This document shows positions 22,704 to 35,684 of a DNA stretch of 64,000 bases, piece after piece (position 1 is the first letter of the stretch; each line of letters starts with the position of its first letter). The stretch spans positions 2,016,501 through 2,080,500 of the forward strand of contig JARFIW010001177.1 of NCBI GenBank assembly GCA_036346225.1, written 5' to 3'. The notes under the pieces are model-generated. The model was not told the origin of the DNA and ran no database searches. It saw only the letters and a program-made list of their open reading frames with translations. Both the position numbers and the translations under genes were made by a program. Origin of the DNA: Platerodrilus igneus (taxonomy: Eukaryota > Arthropoda > Insecta > Coleoptera > Lycidae).

Positions 22704-24870
22704 TGCTGTGATATACTCCTGTGAATGCGGGAACTGGGTCCTTTCAACAAAAAAATTCTAGTCCCACCGATTGGGCGTCATAAACTGCTGTGATCCTGTT
22801 TTCGCCTCGGCTGCTCACCTAATTTTATAAACCTCCTCATTCATAAAATTAAACAACACATTCCTACCACAAACATCAACGTTAACTCTATTTACATCAA
22901 TATTCAGAATACATTAAATTTTCAAATTAAATTTCAGCATAAAATTCAGTTTTAAAAAGAATTTCAAGATTAATTTTATTATCATTTTAATGTGCATCCA
23001 GAATTAAAGTCCTTGTTGGATGCCTACTAATTAATATAACAATATAAGCAGACCGGAGTCTGAGTATAAAGGGAGCATCTACCACCCCTTTACGTTAATT
23101 AACCAGGTTCGTCTAATTGAGCTCAAAGACATAACCAAATTTTCATCATAATTCAGAACATCAATACTAAATACCCCTTTCTACTTAAACAAGCAAATTT
23201 CATATTAAAATTAAAATTTTATGGTTAGTACAATTTCACTAATGTCCATTTAAAGTAAATCAATTATAAAGTTATTCAACACACACAAAAATATCAAAGT
23301 TCAACCAAAATAGTATAAATTACCTGCAGGTTACTGCACTCGTAGCTTCAAGGTACATCGTCCCTTTTGTTAATCACACCATTCCAACAGGATTATATTT
23401 ACGGCTTCTAATTCTCAACGCTTTTAAAATTTTCTCTATCACCATTTATTTAAAGTTGTTTCTGGGCTTTTCCGGAACTCATCTGTGTATATCTGACCCT
23501 GGTTTTGTGGATCCAGACACGTTTTTGAACCATTTAATTATTAACACCCCCGAAAAATAACAAAGAAATTCATACTTCTTTCACCAATATACGCCAAAAC
23601 TGCCTACTTTTGTGTATACATTTGTCGTTGTAAATTTTGCTAATTGGTACAGTGATACTAAATTTTATTACCTTGTATCTAAGTGCACTGAAGTACATTC
23701 ATGTTAGCACGTAAATAACAAACTATTTTGAATCACTAAAATATACGAGCAAACTTTAAATTATTCTATCACACTAAAAAAAACACTGTTTAACGCGTTG
23801 AATCAAGTCGCAGATGTAAGAGCTTTTAACGCATCGAATAGTCAAAAGTCTAAGAGGCCGAAATTCATATTACCACCGGTATATATAACGAATAGCCGGC
23901 ACGTCGCTTTTGTCCTCAAAACAGACAATTCTTAAGAATTTCTCATGCTATGTTCCCAGTCCGTAGCCTGTGCGTCGGTTTTACGAATTTTCACTCGCCC
24001 CAGTTAAAAATCAGAAATTCTCACACGGCACGCAAACATGTCCGAGAAAAACTAATTAATTTTGTACAGAAATCGTTGTTTCTACCTCTGATATTTGCAT
24101 CCTATTTTCAACCAATTGTGACCCGCGTGACGGTGCTGAACTCACGCCTTGGACTATATATGTCTTTGCTTGACGCATTTTCTCTTTCCTGTTCTAACCT
24201 GTTCGTATTGGTGCAAATTGATCTTCTTTATTCTCGATTATATTTTAGTCCATGTGGACTATCTGGGTTAAATAACCCCGTATCGCACCTTCTCGTGAAT
24301 GTTAAGCCCCGGTTTCTCCAAGATTCTTTGTAAACATTAATTATCTGCAAAATTTTCGCCGAATGAGCTTTTTAAATAAACCCTGTTTTGTATTTCGTGC
24401 TAAAGCATCTGACCGTTTCCAATATCCTTAGAATCGACATGTTTATCTAAACAAATTAAACTGAAATTGCCTTTTAAAATACGCAGGTGTGTTCAATCAT
24501 CCTACTTCTAACTAACACTTCTAGGATTTGCATTTTATTGGGTTTTACAAGTTTCTATAGATATTATCTGTACGTTTTGTTCAATACCGGTTACTTGAAA
24601 TAGAGTTAATTAAGATAAATTTTGCATGTAATTTCTCTTTGTTTCTTTATTAGGAATAAATAAATTACACGCAGAGCTTTTTAATACTGTTTCTTTTGAT
24701 ATAAAGCGTCTTGTACATGATTTAAATTTCTTATTTTTACTGAAACGACCGAATTTATTTATGCTTCATGGTTTTAATAAAGCGTATTATTTAATAAAAT
24801 TCCTTATACACGGCGATTAAAATTATTTGATGTGATTATTTAATTTTCTACCCTGGTCTAAATATGAGTA
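22704..24870 (-). repeat. E1 5' LTR (right)
   Basis: 2167 bp, nearly identical to 17330-19494, differing by scattered substitutions and homopolymer indels. It ends at TATGAGTA, followed by a short TTTTATATATATAT tract and then an LTR in the opposite orientation (24885). Confidence 0.93.
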
Positions 24871-24884
24871 TTTTATATATATAT

Positions 24885-26559
24885 TACTCAAATTTAGATC
24901 AGGGTGAAAATTAATTAATCACATTAAATAATTTTAATCACCGTGTAGAAGGAAGCTTTGGGAAAAGGTACGCGTTATTAAAACCGTGAGGCATAAAATT
25001 CCTTCGTTTCATTAAAATAAGGATTTAAATTATTTACTAGACGCTTTCTATAAAAGAAGCAGAATTAAAATGCTCAAAAGTAACCGGTATTAAACAAAAT
25101 GTACAAATAATAATTAATATTTAATTAGGATTCACTAAAAATTAAAGGGTAGAAGTCAATGCCATTCATTATTATTTTAAGTGGAGTTAATTGAACGGTT
25201 ATTAAGGTATAATAAGCATAAAAGCCTGTGGAAAGTCCAAAGTTGATAAACAAATCGCTAATAGGAAGGTTAAAATAAGTGGAATATCCCAAATCGTAGA
25301 AGTGTTATTTAGAAGTATTACGATTGAACACCTGCGTATTTTTAAAAGTCACGTTCTGCTTAAATTTTGTAGATAACAAATGGTTACAGAGAATGTTAGA
25401 GAAACCGTCGCTTAATATTCACGGAAATGCTAATAAAGTGGGTTATTTAACAGTCCACGTGGACTGAAATAACCGATAGTAAAGTATCGATTTGTACCAC
25501 TCAGAACAGGGTAGATAGAGACGGATAATATGCGCAAGACAGAGAAACAGATAATAAAAGGCGTGATTTGAGCAACGTCACGAGAGCTACGATTGGTTGT
25601 AATCAGATGCAGATATGAGAGGTGTAAACGTAACGATTTCGATACAAAATTAATTAGTTATTATCGGACGTGGTTGCGTGCCATGTGGAAAATTTCTGAG
25701 ATTTAACTGGCGCGAGTGCAAATTTAATACGAATCGCTGTGCCCGACTGTCGAAAGGGAACATAGTATGCGAAATTCTTGAAATTGTCCGTTTGCGGACA
25801 AAACCGACGTATGGGCGGGCTCTTGTATAAACCGGACTTTAAACAGTTTCGCTCTTCTTAGATTTTTGATTATTCGATGCTTTAAACAATGCTTTTTTTT
25901 TAGATTTTCGATTTTGATTGAATACTTTAAACAGTTTGCTCTTATATTGTTGGTGATTATTGAAAACTTTAAAACAGTTTGCTATTTACGTGCTACGATA
26001 CAAATTAGTATGCGTCAGTGCACTTAGAAAAGAAGATACAAGGTAATAAAGTCTAGTTATATTTGCGAGTATTACTGTACTAAGTATCCAAATTTGTAAC
26101 GATAAATGAATAAACAAAAGTAGGCAGTTTTGGGGTATAGCGTGAAAGAAGTATGAATTTCTTTGCTATTTTTCGGGGGTGTTAATAGTCAAATGTTATT
26201 CGTAATCGTGATTGAATCCACAAAACAAAATTTTGGATATACTTAGATGAGTTCCGGAGAAGCTCTGAAACAACTTTAGATGAATGGTGGTGTAGAAAAG
26301 TTTAAAAGGCGACCAGGAATCTGCGGACAGAAACATAACCCAGTTGGAATGGTAAAATTAGCAAGGACGATGTACATTGAAGCCACGAATGCAGTAACCT
26401 TCAGGTAAATTATACAATTTTGTTCGAACTTTGATGTTTTTGGTGTGTGTTGAATAACTTTATAATTTGTTTGAAAAAAAAATGGACAGTAGTGAATTTG
26501 TACCAACAACAAATTTTTAATTTTATGGTGAAATTTTCTTGTTTAAGTAAGGAGTATTT
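24885..26559 (+). repeat. X1: diverged E-family LTR in plus orientation, cut by the duplication junction
   Basis: Starts TACTCAAATTTAGATCAGGG, the same end as E LTRs but on the opposite strand, and is diverged from E1-E3 LTRs. A plus-strand TATA-like box (TTGTATAAACC) lies at about 25824-25834. It stops at 26559 where the E interior begins. X2 (31327-33586) carries the full version. Confidence 0.83.
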
Positions 26560-26840
26560 CGTTATTCCTAATACTCTTATCCCTATTTCTCCCTTCTATA
26601 TCTATACTTAACATCCCTGTTCTCTCACATACAATAAACTTATCATCCCTATTATCCTACTCTTAAATATTACTTCTTCTTCAGTCCCTACACTTGCCTG
26701 TTTCTCATTTATTATTGTGTCCTTTCTGCCGACAAACCAAACGATACTACTTTACAATTCTCGATTTTATCTCTACGGAAAATCCTAGTACCTTCTAGAA
26801 TTCTTATGTAATGGAATCCGCCAGAATGAATTCCTTAAAT

Positions 26841-27515
26841 CTACTTTATTAAAACAAACTTGCCATTTAACCTCGTCAAAAATGTGTCCATGGATGTTGG
26901 ACCATGGAATTGCAGTTTGGTCCCTTGACTAATTTTTCGTGCCTCTTTACTTAATTCTGCCTTCACCTGCTCCCGATCTGCTGCTGTTGCTTCTACCCCC
27001 AATAATTCTGCATGTTTTTGTACTAAAGCTTGAACCTCTACTATCTTATCCTCTGGACATCTTATTGTGTTGATCTGTTTACCTTCATCATCCTCTACCT
27101 CTACTACATTAATACTAAACCCCGTGTCATCCTCTGTGACTTCATAACTGCCCTTCCATGGCACTACCCTATCCTTAATCCTTACTACCTTCCTCTCCAT
27201 ATCTATCAAAACCCCTAACTTCATCATACAGTCAACACCTAAAATGCTCTGAAACTTCAGTCCAGGTACAATTACAAACTCCTGTTCACAGCTTAAACCT
27301 CCTATATCTATCCTAAGCACCACAACACTATTTACTACAGCAAACTTCTTTTTATTTGGAGCTACTAAATGGCTACGCTTTATAGGCATAATTCTATCAC
27401 AAACCTTATCCCTAATTTTGCTGACGAATTCCTCTGATATTAAACTCGCCTCTGCCCCTGTATCAAGTAATACTTCTACATTATTTTCAAAAATTTCTAA
27501 ATTAATAATTGGCAA
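26841..27515 (-). CDS. pol: E2 protease with clipped RT start
   Basis: 224 codons open, near-identical to the E1 protein over residues 1-220: LLDTGAEASLIS active site and SILGVD box. The ORF ends inside the RT fragment because an A is missing in a run (about 26851), giving NGKFVLIK. Further RT sequence continues in another frame to about 26570. Upstream, a missing A near 27557 breaks the link to gag. Confidence 0.85.
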   Translation of the reverse strand: MPIINLEIFENNVEVLLDTGAEASLISEEFVSKIRDKVCDRIMPIKRSHLVAPNKKKFAVVNSVVVLRIDIGGLSCEQEFVIVPGLKFQSILGVDCMMKLGVLIDMERKVVRIKDRVVPWKGSYEVTEDDTGFSINVVEVEDDEGKQINTIRCPEDKIVEVQALVQKHAELLGVEATAADREQVKAELSKEARKISQGTKLQFHGPTSMDTFLTRLNGKFVLIK

Positions 27516-27578
27516 ACATAATTTTTCCTCAGTTTCTGGCTCTACTTCCTCCTCAATTTTGAAAATTCACGTGGATGT

Positions 27579-28994
27579 TCATATACATTTACACTGAAAT
27601 CTAGTGGTCTGTCGCGTTCTAAAAATCCTGTCCAGGTCTGTTTTCCTACTCGGTCCTGGTCTAGCCGTCACCTCAGCGTACGTCCTAGGCGTTTCCACTC
27701 GTTCCGTGTCTGTATTAGCAGTCCCGCTCATGTCTGGTGAACTATTCATTCTGGTAGGTCCCGGTCTCGGTGCAGGTCCCCTTCCTAAACTATTACTCCT
27801 AACGTATGGTCGTCTCTGTTCCCAATTCTGTCGCTGGTATCCGTAACTATTCCCCCGTCTAGCGTAGTTGTCCCTTCTATTGTCAAACCTAACTGTGTTG
27901 ATCTGTCTTTCCCTATTATCCCGAGGTCGTCCACTACTTACGTCGTCGTACCTCTGCAGGTATTCTAAAAACATTTCTCTGTCCACTATGTTCTGTAATG
28001 CTACGTGCTGTCTTATTTCTGCCTCGAAGTGTCGTGATAAATACTTAATAATTTGTCGGTCCGTCAGTGGTGGGTTCAGTTGCTTTGCTATGCTATACTT
28101 GCGTATAGCATATTGCTCTACTTCCTGAAAATTCTCCCTTAAATTTCCTGTGATTAAGTCGTCTCGTACCTGGTCTTGTCTGTGGTCACTCCAGTAGTGC
28201 TTTAAAAATTTGTTTTCAAAGTCCTGATACGTGTCTATGTCCTGTCCTACTAAATTGTACCATGCTTCTGCGTTGTCCTTTAATAAAGCCTTTATCGTAT
28301 TCAGTTTAGTCTGTTCGTCAAATAAATTTCCCACTAGATTTCTTACACTATTAATAAAAATTTGTGGATTTACCCTGTTATCGCCATAAAACTTCATGTG
28401 TTGGTCCAATGATACTCCACCTGTAGAAAATCTGGGACCATCCCCCGTTAAATTTGACATGTTGTATTTAATACTACTAACTTCGCGTTCTACCCTGCCT
28501 AACTGATCCCTACATGAGTCCGTCACTTCAGTCATTTTTACATTAATCTCTTCTTCACAGAAAATGCGTACTTCGGACTTTAAATGTCCCATTTCCTGTC
28601 GAAGACCTGTAATATCACGCTCATTTTTATCAACCCTATTTTCTACTTCCCCATCTTTACGGTAAGACTATTTTAAATTCTGAAAATTCTCTCGTCGATT
28701 TTTCTATTTTATCCCTAATTCCTGATTTAATTGGTCAAATTTCCGATTTGAGTCCTCTCTCGCTCTATTCGATTCATCGCTTAGCTGTTCTAATTTTCTA
28801 TTGGATTCCTCCCTAGCTAATCGCATTTCCTCTAACATTCTCATCATTAATTCATTTCCTTGATCCCCTGATTCCGTCCTCGACTGATCTCTACTGCCTC
28901 CCGCTTCTTCCATTTTCGAATTTTTCCCACACAATGCACTATCGTCACTTCCAATTTCCACTCCTTGACTCCTTAACCACTCCTTTCTCTGCAT
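27579..28994 (-). pseudogene. gag: E2 gag, nearly intact
   Basis: A long stretch of 337 codons (28592-27579) holds the capsid-like region (YGDNRVNPQIF, DNAEAWYNLVG, NLRENFQEVEQYAIRKYS, FLEYLQRYDDV) and the Arg/Gly-rich tail; the N-terminal 96 codons (28994-28704) hold the coiled-coil part with ESNRKLEQLSDESNRARED. A stop and frame change between 28593 and 28703 separate them. One C is missing near 27645, so the end reads through in a different frame instead of stopping at GQDF-TAG. No zinc knuckle; the basic tail may serve RNA binding instead (inference). Confidence 0.88.
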
Positions 28995-29140
28995 ACGCTC
29001 TAATCACTCTCACACACTCTAAAATACTCTTAAATTTATACACACACAGAAACTCTCTCTCTCAGATCGCCAGTTTCCTGGAATAAAATCACAAAAATTT
29101 TATTTGGAACTCGAGCCCTCACGTTGTGGTCGCCATATAC

Positions 29141-31312
29141 TGCTGTGATATACTCCTGTGAATGCGGGAACTGGGTTCCTTTCAACAAAAAATTCTAGTC
29201 CCACCGATTGGGCGTCATAAACTGCTGTGATCCTGTTTTCGCCTCGGCTGCTCACCTAATTTTATAAACCTCCTCATTCATAAAATTAAACAACACATTC
29301 CTACCACAAACATCAACGTTAACTCTATTTACATCAATATTCAGAATACATTAAATTTTCAAATTAAATTTCAGCATAAAATTCAGTTTTAAAAGAATTT
29401 CAAGATTAATTTTATTATCATTTTAATGTGCATCCAGAATTAAAGTCCTTGTTGGATGCCTACTAATTAATATAACAATATAAGCAGACCGGAGTCTGAG
29501 TATAAAGGGAGCATCTACCACCCCTTTACGTTAATTAACCAGGTTCGTCTAATTGAGCTCAAAGACATACCCAAATTTTCATCATAATTCAGAACATCAA
29601 TACTAAATACCCCTTTCTACTTAAACAAGCAAATTTCATATTAAAATTAAAATTTTATGGTTAGTACAATTTCACTAATGTCCATTTAAAGTAAATCAAT
29701 TATAAAGTTATTCAACACACACAAAAATATCAAAGTTCAAACCAAAATAGTATAAATTACCTGCAGGTTACTGCACTCGTAGCTTCAAGGTACATCGTCC
29801 CTTTTGTTAATCACACCATTCCAACAGGATTATATTTACGGCTTCTAATTCTCAACGCTTTTAAAATTTTCTCCATCACCATTTATTTAAAGTTGTTTCT
29901 GGGCTTTTCCGGAACTCATCTGTGTATATCTGACCCTGGTTTTGTGGATCCAGACACGTTTTTGAACCATTTAATTATTAACACCCCCGAAAAATAACAA
30001 AGAAATTCATACTTCTTTTCACCAATATACTCCAAAACTGCCTACTTTTGTGTATACATTTGTCGTTGTAAATTTTGCTAATTGGTACAGTGATACTAAA
30101 TTTTATTACCTTGTATCTAAGTGCACTGAAGTACATTCATGTTAGTACGTAAATAACAAACTATTTTGAATCACTAAAATATACGAGCAAACTTTAAATT
30201 ATTCTATCACACTAAAAAAAACACTGTCTAACGCGTTGAATCAAGTCGCAGATGTAAGAGCTTTTAACGCATCGAATAGTCAAAAGTCTAAGAGGCCGAA
30301 ATTCATATTACCACCGGTATATATAACGAATAGCCGGCACGTCGCTTTTGTCCTCAAAACAGACAATTCTTAAGAATTTCTCATGCTATGTTCCCAGTCC
30401 GTAGCCTGTGCGTCGGTTTTTACGAATTTTTCACTCGCCCCAGTTAAAAAATCAGAAATTCTCACACGGCACGCAAACATGTCCGAGAAAAACTAATTAA
30501 TTTTGTACAGAAATCGTTGTTTCTACCTCTGATATTTGCATCCTATTTTCAACCAATTGTGACCCTCGTGACGTTGCTTAAATCACGCCTTTTACTATAT
30601 ATGTCTTTGCTTGACGCATTTTCTCTTTCCTTTTCTAACCTGTTCGTATTGGTGCAAATTGATATTCTTTATTATCGATTATATTTTAGTCCATGTGGAC
30701 TATCTGGGTTAAATAACCCCGTATCGCACCTTCTCGTGAATGTTAAGCCCCGGTTTCTCCAAGATTCTTTGTAAACATTAATTATCTGCAAAATTTTCGC
30801 CGAATGAGCTTTTTAAATAAACCCTGTTTTGTATTTCGTGCTAAAGCATCTGACCGTTTCCAATATCCTTAGAATCGACATGTTTATCTAAACAAATTAA
30901 ACTGAAATTGCCTTTTAAAATACGCAGGTGTGTTCAAACATCCTACTTCTAACTAACACTTCTAGGATTTGCATTTTATTGGGTTTTACAAGTTTCTATA
31001 GATATTATCTGTACGTTTTGTTCAATACCGGTTACTTGAAATAGAGTTAATTAAGATAAATTTTGCATGTAATTTCTCTTTGTTTCTTTATTAGGAATAA
31101 ATAAATTACACGCAGAGCTTTTTTAATACTGTTTCTTTTGATATAAAGCGTCTTGTACATGATTTAAATTTCTTATTTTTACTGAAACGACCGAATTTAT
31201 TTATGCTTCATGGTTTTAATAAAGCGTATTATTTAATAAAATTCCTTATACACGGCGATTAAAATTATTTGATGTGATTATTTAATTTTCTACCCTGGTC
31301 TAAATATGAGTA
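29141..31312 (-). repeat. E2 5' LTR
   Basis: 2172 bp, near-identical to the E1 LTRs, with the same degenerate primer-site block near its left end. The neighbouring primer site (about 29110-29136) has the same changes as in E1. Confidence 0.92.
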
Positions 31313-31326
31313 TTTTATATATATAT

Positions 31327-33584
31327 TACTCAAATTTAGATCAGGGTAGAAAATTAATTAATCACATTAAATAATTTTAATCACCGTGTAGAAGGAAGCT
31401 TTGGGAAAAGGTACGCGTTATTAAAACCGTGAGGCATAAAAATTCCTTCGTTTCATTAAAAATAAGGGATTTAAATTATTTACTAGACGCTTTCTATAAA
31501 AAGAAGCAGAATTAAATGCTCAAAAGTAACCGGTATTAAACAAAATGTACAAATAATAATTAATATTTAATTAGGATTCACTAAAAATTAAAGGGTAGAA
31601 GTCAATGCCATTCATTATTATTTTAAGTGGAGTTAATTGAACGGTTATTAAGGTATAATAAGCATAAAAGCCTGTGGAAAGTCCAAAGTTGATAAACAAA
31701 TCGCTAATAGGAAGGTTAAAATAAGTGGAATATCCCAAATCGTAGAAGTGTTATTTAGAAGTATTACGATTGAACACCTGCGTATTTTTAAAAGTCACGT
31801 TCTGCTTAAATTTTGTAGATAACAAATGGTTACAGAGAATGTTAGAGAAACCGTCGCTTAATATTCACGGGAAATGCTAATAAAGTGGGTTATTTAACAG
31901 TCCACGTGGACTGAAATAACCGATAGTAAAGAGTATCGATTTGTACCACTCAGAACAGGGTAGATAGAGACGGATAATATGCGCAAGACAGAGAAACAGA
32001 TAATAAAAGGCGTGATTTGAGCAACGTCACGAGAGCTACGATTGGTTGTAATCAGATGCAGATATGAGAGGTGTAAACGTAACGATTTCGATACAAAATT
32101 AATTAGTTATTATCGGACGTGGTTGCGTGCCATGTGGAAAATTTCTGAGATTTAACTGGCGCGAGTGCAAATTTAATACGAATCGCTGTGCCCGACTGTC
32201 GAAAGGGAACATAGTATGCGAAATTCTTGAAATTGTCCGTTTGCGGGACAAAACCGACGTATGGGCGGGCTCTTGTATAAACCCGGACTTTAAACAGTTT
32301 CGCTCTTCTTAGATTTTTGATTATTCGATGCTTTAAACAATGCTTTTTTTTTAGATTTTCGATTTTGATTGAATACTTTAAACAGTTTGCTCTTATATTG
32401 TTGGTGATTATTGAAAACTTTAAAACAGTTTGCTATTTACGTGCTACGATACAAATTAGTATGCGTCAGTGCACTTAGAAAAGAAGATACAAGGTAATAA
32501 AGTCTAGTTATATTTGCGAGTATTACTGTACTAAGTATCCAAATTTGTAACGATAAATGAATAAACAAAAGTAGGCAGTTTTGGGGTATAGCGTGAAAGA
32601 AGTATGAATTTCTTTGCTATTTTTCGGGGTGTTAATAGTCAAATGTTATTCGTAATCGTGATTGAATCCACAAAACAAGATTTTGGATATACTTAGATGA
32701 GTTCCGGAGAAGCTCTGAAACAACTTTAGATGAATGGTGGTGTAGAAAAGTTTAAAAGGCGACCAGGAATCTGCGGACAGAAACATAACCCAGTTGGAAT
32801 GGTAAAATTAGCAAGGACGATGTACATTGAAGCCACGAATGCAGTAACCTTCAGGTAAATTATACAATTTTGTTCGAACTTTGATGTTTTTGGTGTGTGT
32901 TGAATAACTTTATAATTTGTTTGAAAAAAAAATGGACAGTAGTGAATTTGTACCAACAACAAATTTTTAATTTTATGGTGAAATTTTCTTGTTTAAGTAG
33001 AAAGGAGTATTTAGCAGTTTGAGTTCTTGATTATGATGAAAATTTGGGTCTGTCTTTGAGCTCAATTAGACTAACCTGTTTGATTAACGTAAAGGGGTGG
33101 GAGATGATCCCTTTGTACTCAGACTCAGGTCTGCAAATATTGTTAAATTAATTAGTAGGCATCCTACAAAGACTTTAATTCTGGATGCAAATTAAAAATG
33201 ATGACAAATTTAAACTTAAAATTTTATGATACTGAAATTTAGGCTGAAATTTAATTTTGAAATTTTAATGTATTATGAATATTGATGTAAATAGAGTTAA
33301 CGTAGATGTTTGTGGTAGGAATGTGTTTGTTTTTTTTATGAATGAGGATGAAAGTTTTAACTAGGTGAGCAGCCGAGGCGGAAAGAGTAAAGAGGCGATT
33401 ATCAGAAGAGAATCACAGCAAATCGTAGCGCCCAAAAGCGAGGCTCGAGTTCCAAAGAAAATTTTTGTGATTTTATTTCAGGATGCTGTCGAGGCTTTTT
33501 GTACATTTCACAGCATTAAGTGACGGCCCAACGCTGGGGCTCGATTCGAAAACCTTAGTTCCCGAATAATGGTGAGGTTCACAG

Positions 33585-33586
<2 letters not shown>
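31327..33586 (+). repeat. X2: diverged E-family solo LTR, plus orientation, with extended 3' end
   Basis: Starts TACTCAAATTTAG and reaches a first LTR end CACAGCA at 33420. It is followed by TAGCGCCCAAAAGCGAGGCT, which matches the tRNA-Lys primer site, and by leader-like sequence (TTTTTGTGATTTTATTTCAGG). A second CACAGCA (33514) with GACGGCCCAACGCTGGGGCT, and a third CACAGCA at 33586, follow before the (AT)n tract. No interior or second LTR is present. A TATA-like box is at about 32274-32284. Confidence 0.83.
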
Positions 33587-33620
<34 letters not shown>

Positions 33621-33622
33621 CT
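33587..33622. repeat. (AT)n microsatellite
   Basis: AT tract between X2 and the next LTR-like unit. Confidence 0.96.
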
Positions 33623-35635
33623 ATAAATTTACGCTTAAATTTCGCCTCGGCTGCTTCTGAATAGTCCTCTTAATTCGATGCTTTTTATATATTACATACA
33701 CCTACATGATACATCAAACAAACTTCCTCTCATTATTGCCATAAAAACCTAAATAGAAATCCACATCAATCATGCATTCAAAGATAACTCAATTAACCAA
33801 AATATAACACTCTATTTATCTAAAATCCAAATTACATTTTTTCCAAATTTAAAATACCATCGCTTTCTATACATTCACGTATTCACTTAATTTTATAACA
33901 ATCATTTTGCATATCGATAACCCTTTTAACACATAACTTTTTATTAAAGTAAGAGAGCATTCCTCATACCTTACGTTACCCTTCGTTCTAGCATGAGCTC
34001 ACCTTAAAACTTTATAAATGTGCATATAAATTTTCTGCACGACCAATATCAAAAATCCTCTATATCTTTTTACAACTTTTAGTTATCTGCAAATTAATGA
34101 ATAATGCTCAAAAATCAATTTCGTTATAACAGTCCTATAAACGTCTGTTCAAATAAAAGTCAAAGCAAATAATCATAAAACACATCAAAACACCACAAAC
34201 ACTATGAAAATATTCACCATGAAATGTCTTATTCTATCTCCTTCCTTGTAGTTGTCTTCGTACTGCGGTCTACTAACTAGCCCCTTGTAGATGTTGCCGT
34301 CTGGTAGGTCCTCCGTCTATCTATTACTTCCATAGTCGAATCCCCATTTGTACGATACATGCCTCTACTCCAAGAACTCTCCGTTTATAAATTTCAATCA
34401 ACATATCCAATCTCCAAATTTAGTTCCTTTTTATTGCAAATAAACTCTATTACCCAAACCTCGCTTTGATCCGCATCCAAACGATTTTCAAATTCTAGTA
34501 CTTCTCGTGCATCCAAACAAAAATCTTTGTACTTACATCTCAACATTACTATTTACTAATAACGCTTTATCAGCTTTTACATAAATTTTATTTAATTGGA
34601 CTGCACTAATTCACTTGGAAGTAAACTCACTGTATCACCGATGGAATCAAAAAGCAAAGAGCAAAGACAGCGAGACCCCTATCTGTTCCTGATTTTATAA
34701 TGTAAACTGCCCCCCCCCTGTTTACAAAAATCGTACGTATATCTGTTTAACCGTTGTCTTATTTCCCTCGAAAATCACCAACGACCGTCAATTTCTCGTA
34801 ATTTTTCATAACATAACACAACAGTACGTGTTAATGCACTTCAAAGCGTCAACTGTACATACCGCTTTATCGCACACACCTGTCTCTGCCACCTGAATTT
34901 CTAGACCTTCTCGTTTAATCTTCACCAATAATCTTGCTTGGCTCCATTTCCCACCTTTTCTGAGCTACGCGTGCTTGTTTACAACTATCCATAACAGTAG
35001 CGATTTTTGATTCCTTTCTTCTGGATATACTGTATGTTTCTCTCTTGTGCTCATGGCCTTTTATTCAATCTTGGTCTTTTCATTGCTCCTTCAGACTCTA
35101 TATTTAAGATTAAAAATCAATATTTTAAATAACGTATACTGCTTTTATATCAATTCTATGTGGTTTTGTCTACGTCCTTGGCTGGTTTATTTCCAACGGC
35201 TGTTCGTTCCACTAACCTATTAAATTTGTTTGCAGCACCTCTACTAAGAAATATATTTTTTTCCTCGTGTTATTTGAAACGTGTTGGTTTTTACTACTAA
35301 AACCTAGAAATTGTTATTTTTATCATGCTTTACGCTTTTAAAACTTCCATAGTACTTCATTATGCTATAATTTAACCCCAAAGTAATTATTTTATTCTCT
35401 TTTACATACATACTATAATACATGCTCCCTAACTAAATCTAATTAAAATAAATTATTCCTACATTAATCACGCGTTAAACTAAATCTATATTCCCCTATT
35501 ATTCATTAATTGAGCTAGAAAATAATTGTTGAAAGTCTTTTAACTGAATAAATTTATTTTACTGTACCTAATCGCTCTCAACCCTATGAGTTCACTTATG
35601 CCCTCATTCATTTAATTGACCCTTTTAATTGCACG

Positions 35636-35636
<1 letters not shown>
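33623..35636 (-). repeat. D: diverged LTR-like unit of the same superfamily
   Basis: A 2.0-kb non-coding unit bounded by (AT)n on both sides. Its left end (TGCTATAAAT, then CGCCTCGGCTGCTTC) matches the left part of E LTRs (TGCTGTGA ... CGCCTCGGCTGCTCA), and further right short stretches align (for example around 33952-34010). Overall similarity is weak. No ORF of interest; a run of nine C occurs near 34711. Confidence 0.55.

Positions 35637-35682
<46 letters not shown>
35637..35682. repeat. (AT)n microsatellite
   Basis: AT tract separating two LTR-like units. Confidence 0.97.

Positions 35683-35684
<2 letters not shown>

Larger units (their letters stand above)
17330..24870 (-). mobile_element. 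E1: long-LTR gypsy-type retrotransposon, both LTRs present
   Basis: A 7.5-kb element with two closely matching LTRs of 2165 and 2167 bp around a 3.2-kb interior, all genes on the minus strand. The interior encodes gag, protease and a truncated RT, with no RNase H or integrase, so it is non-autonomous. A purine-rich priming tract and a tRNA-Lys-type primer site sit at the correct ends. Very long LTRs plus tRNA-Lys priming recall the Osvaldo/Ulysses/Woot group of insect Ty3/Gypsy elements (inference). The outer ends read TACTCA...CACAGCA on the sense strand. Confidence 0.9.
20130..26559. repeat. 6.4-kb tandem duplication, unit 1
   Basis: From within the E1 interior to within the opposite-strand LTR at 24885. 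The next 6.45 kb (26560-33012) repeats it in order and orientation, including both LTRs, with scattered single-base and homopolymer differences. The junction at 26559/26560 fuses an LTR (ending GGAGTATTT) to the E interior (CCTAATACTC). Confidence 0.88.
26560..31312 (-). mobile_element. E2: E-family element lacking its 3' LTR
   Basis: Interior from the protease-RT region to the leader, plus the 5' LTR (29141-31312). The missing 3' LTR and polypurine tract are explained by the duplication breakpoint, not by transposition. It has the most complete gag reading frame of the three copies. Confidence 0.88.
26560..33012. repeat. 6.4-kb tandem duplication, unit 2
   Basis: Second unit of the duplication starting at 20130. 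It contains the right part of an E element (E2) and most of X2. Right of 33012 the LTR sequence continues into unduplicated DNA, which fixes the far breakpoint. Confidence 0.88.

Noticed and set aside
26276..26512. 78-codon ORF repeated identically at 32726-32962
   Set aside because: It is inside X1/X2 LTR sequence, duplicated by the 6.4-kb tandem duplication; no protein motif.
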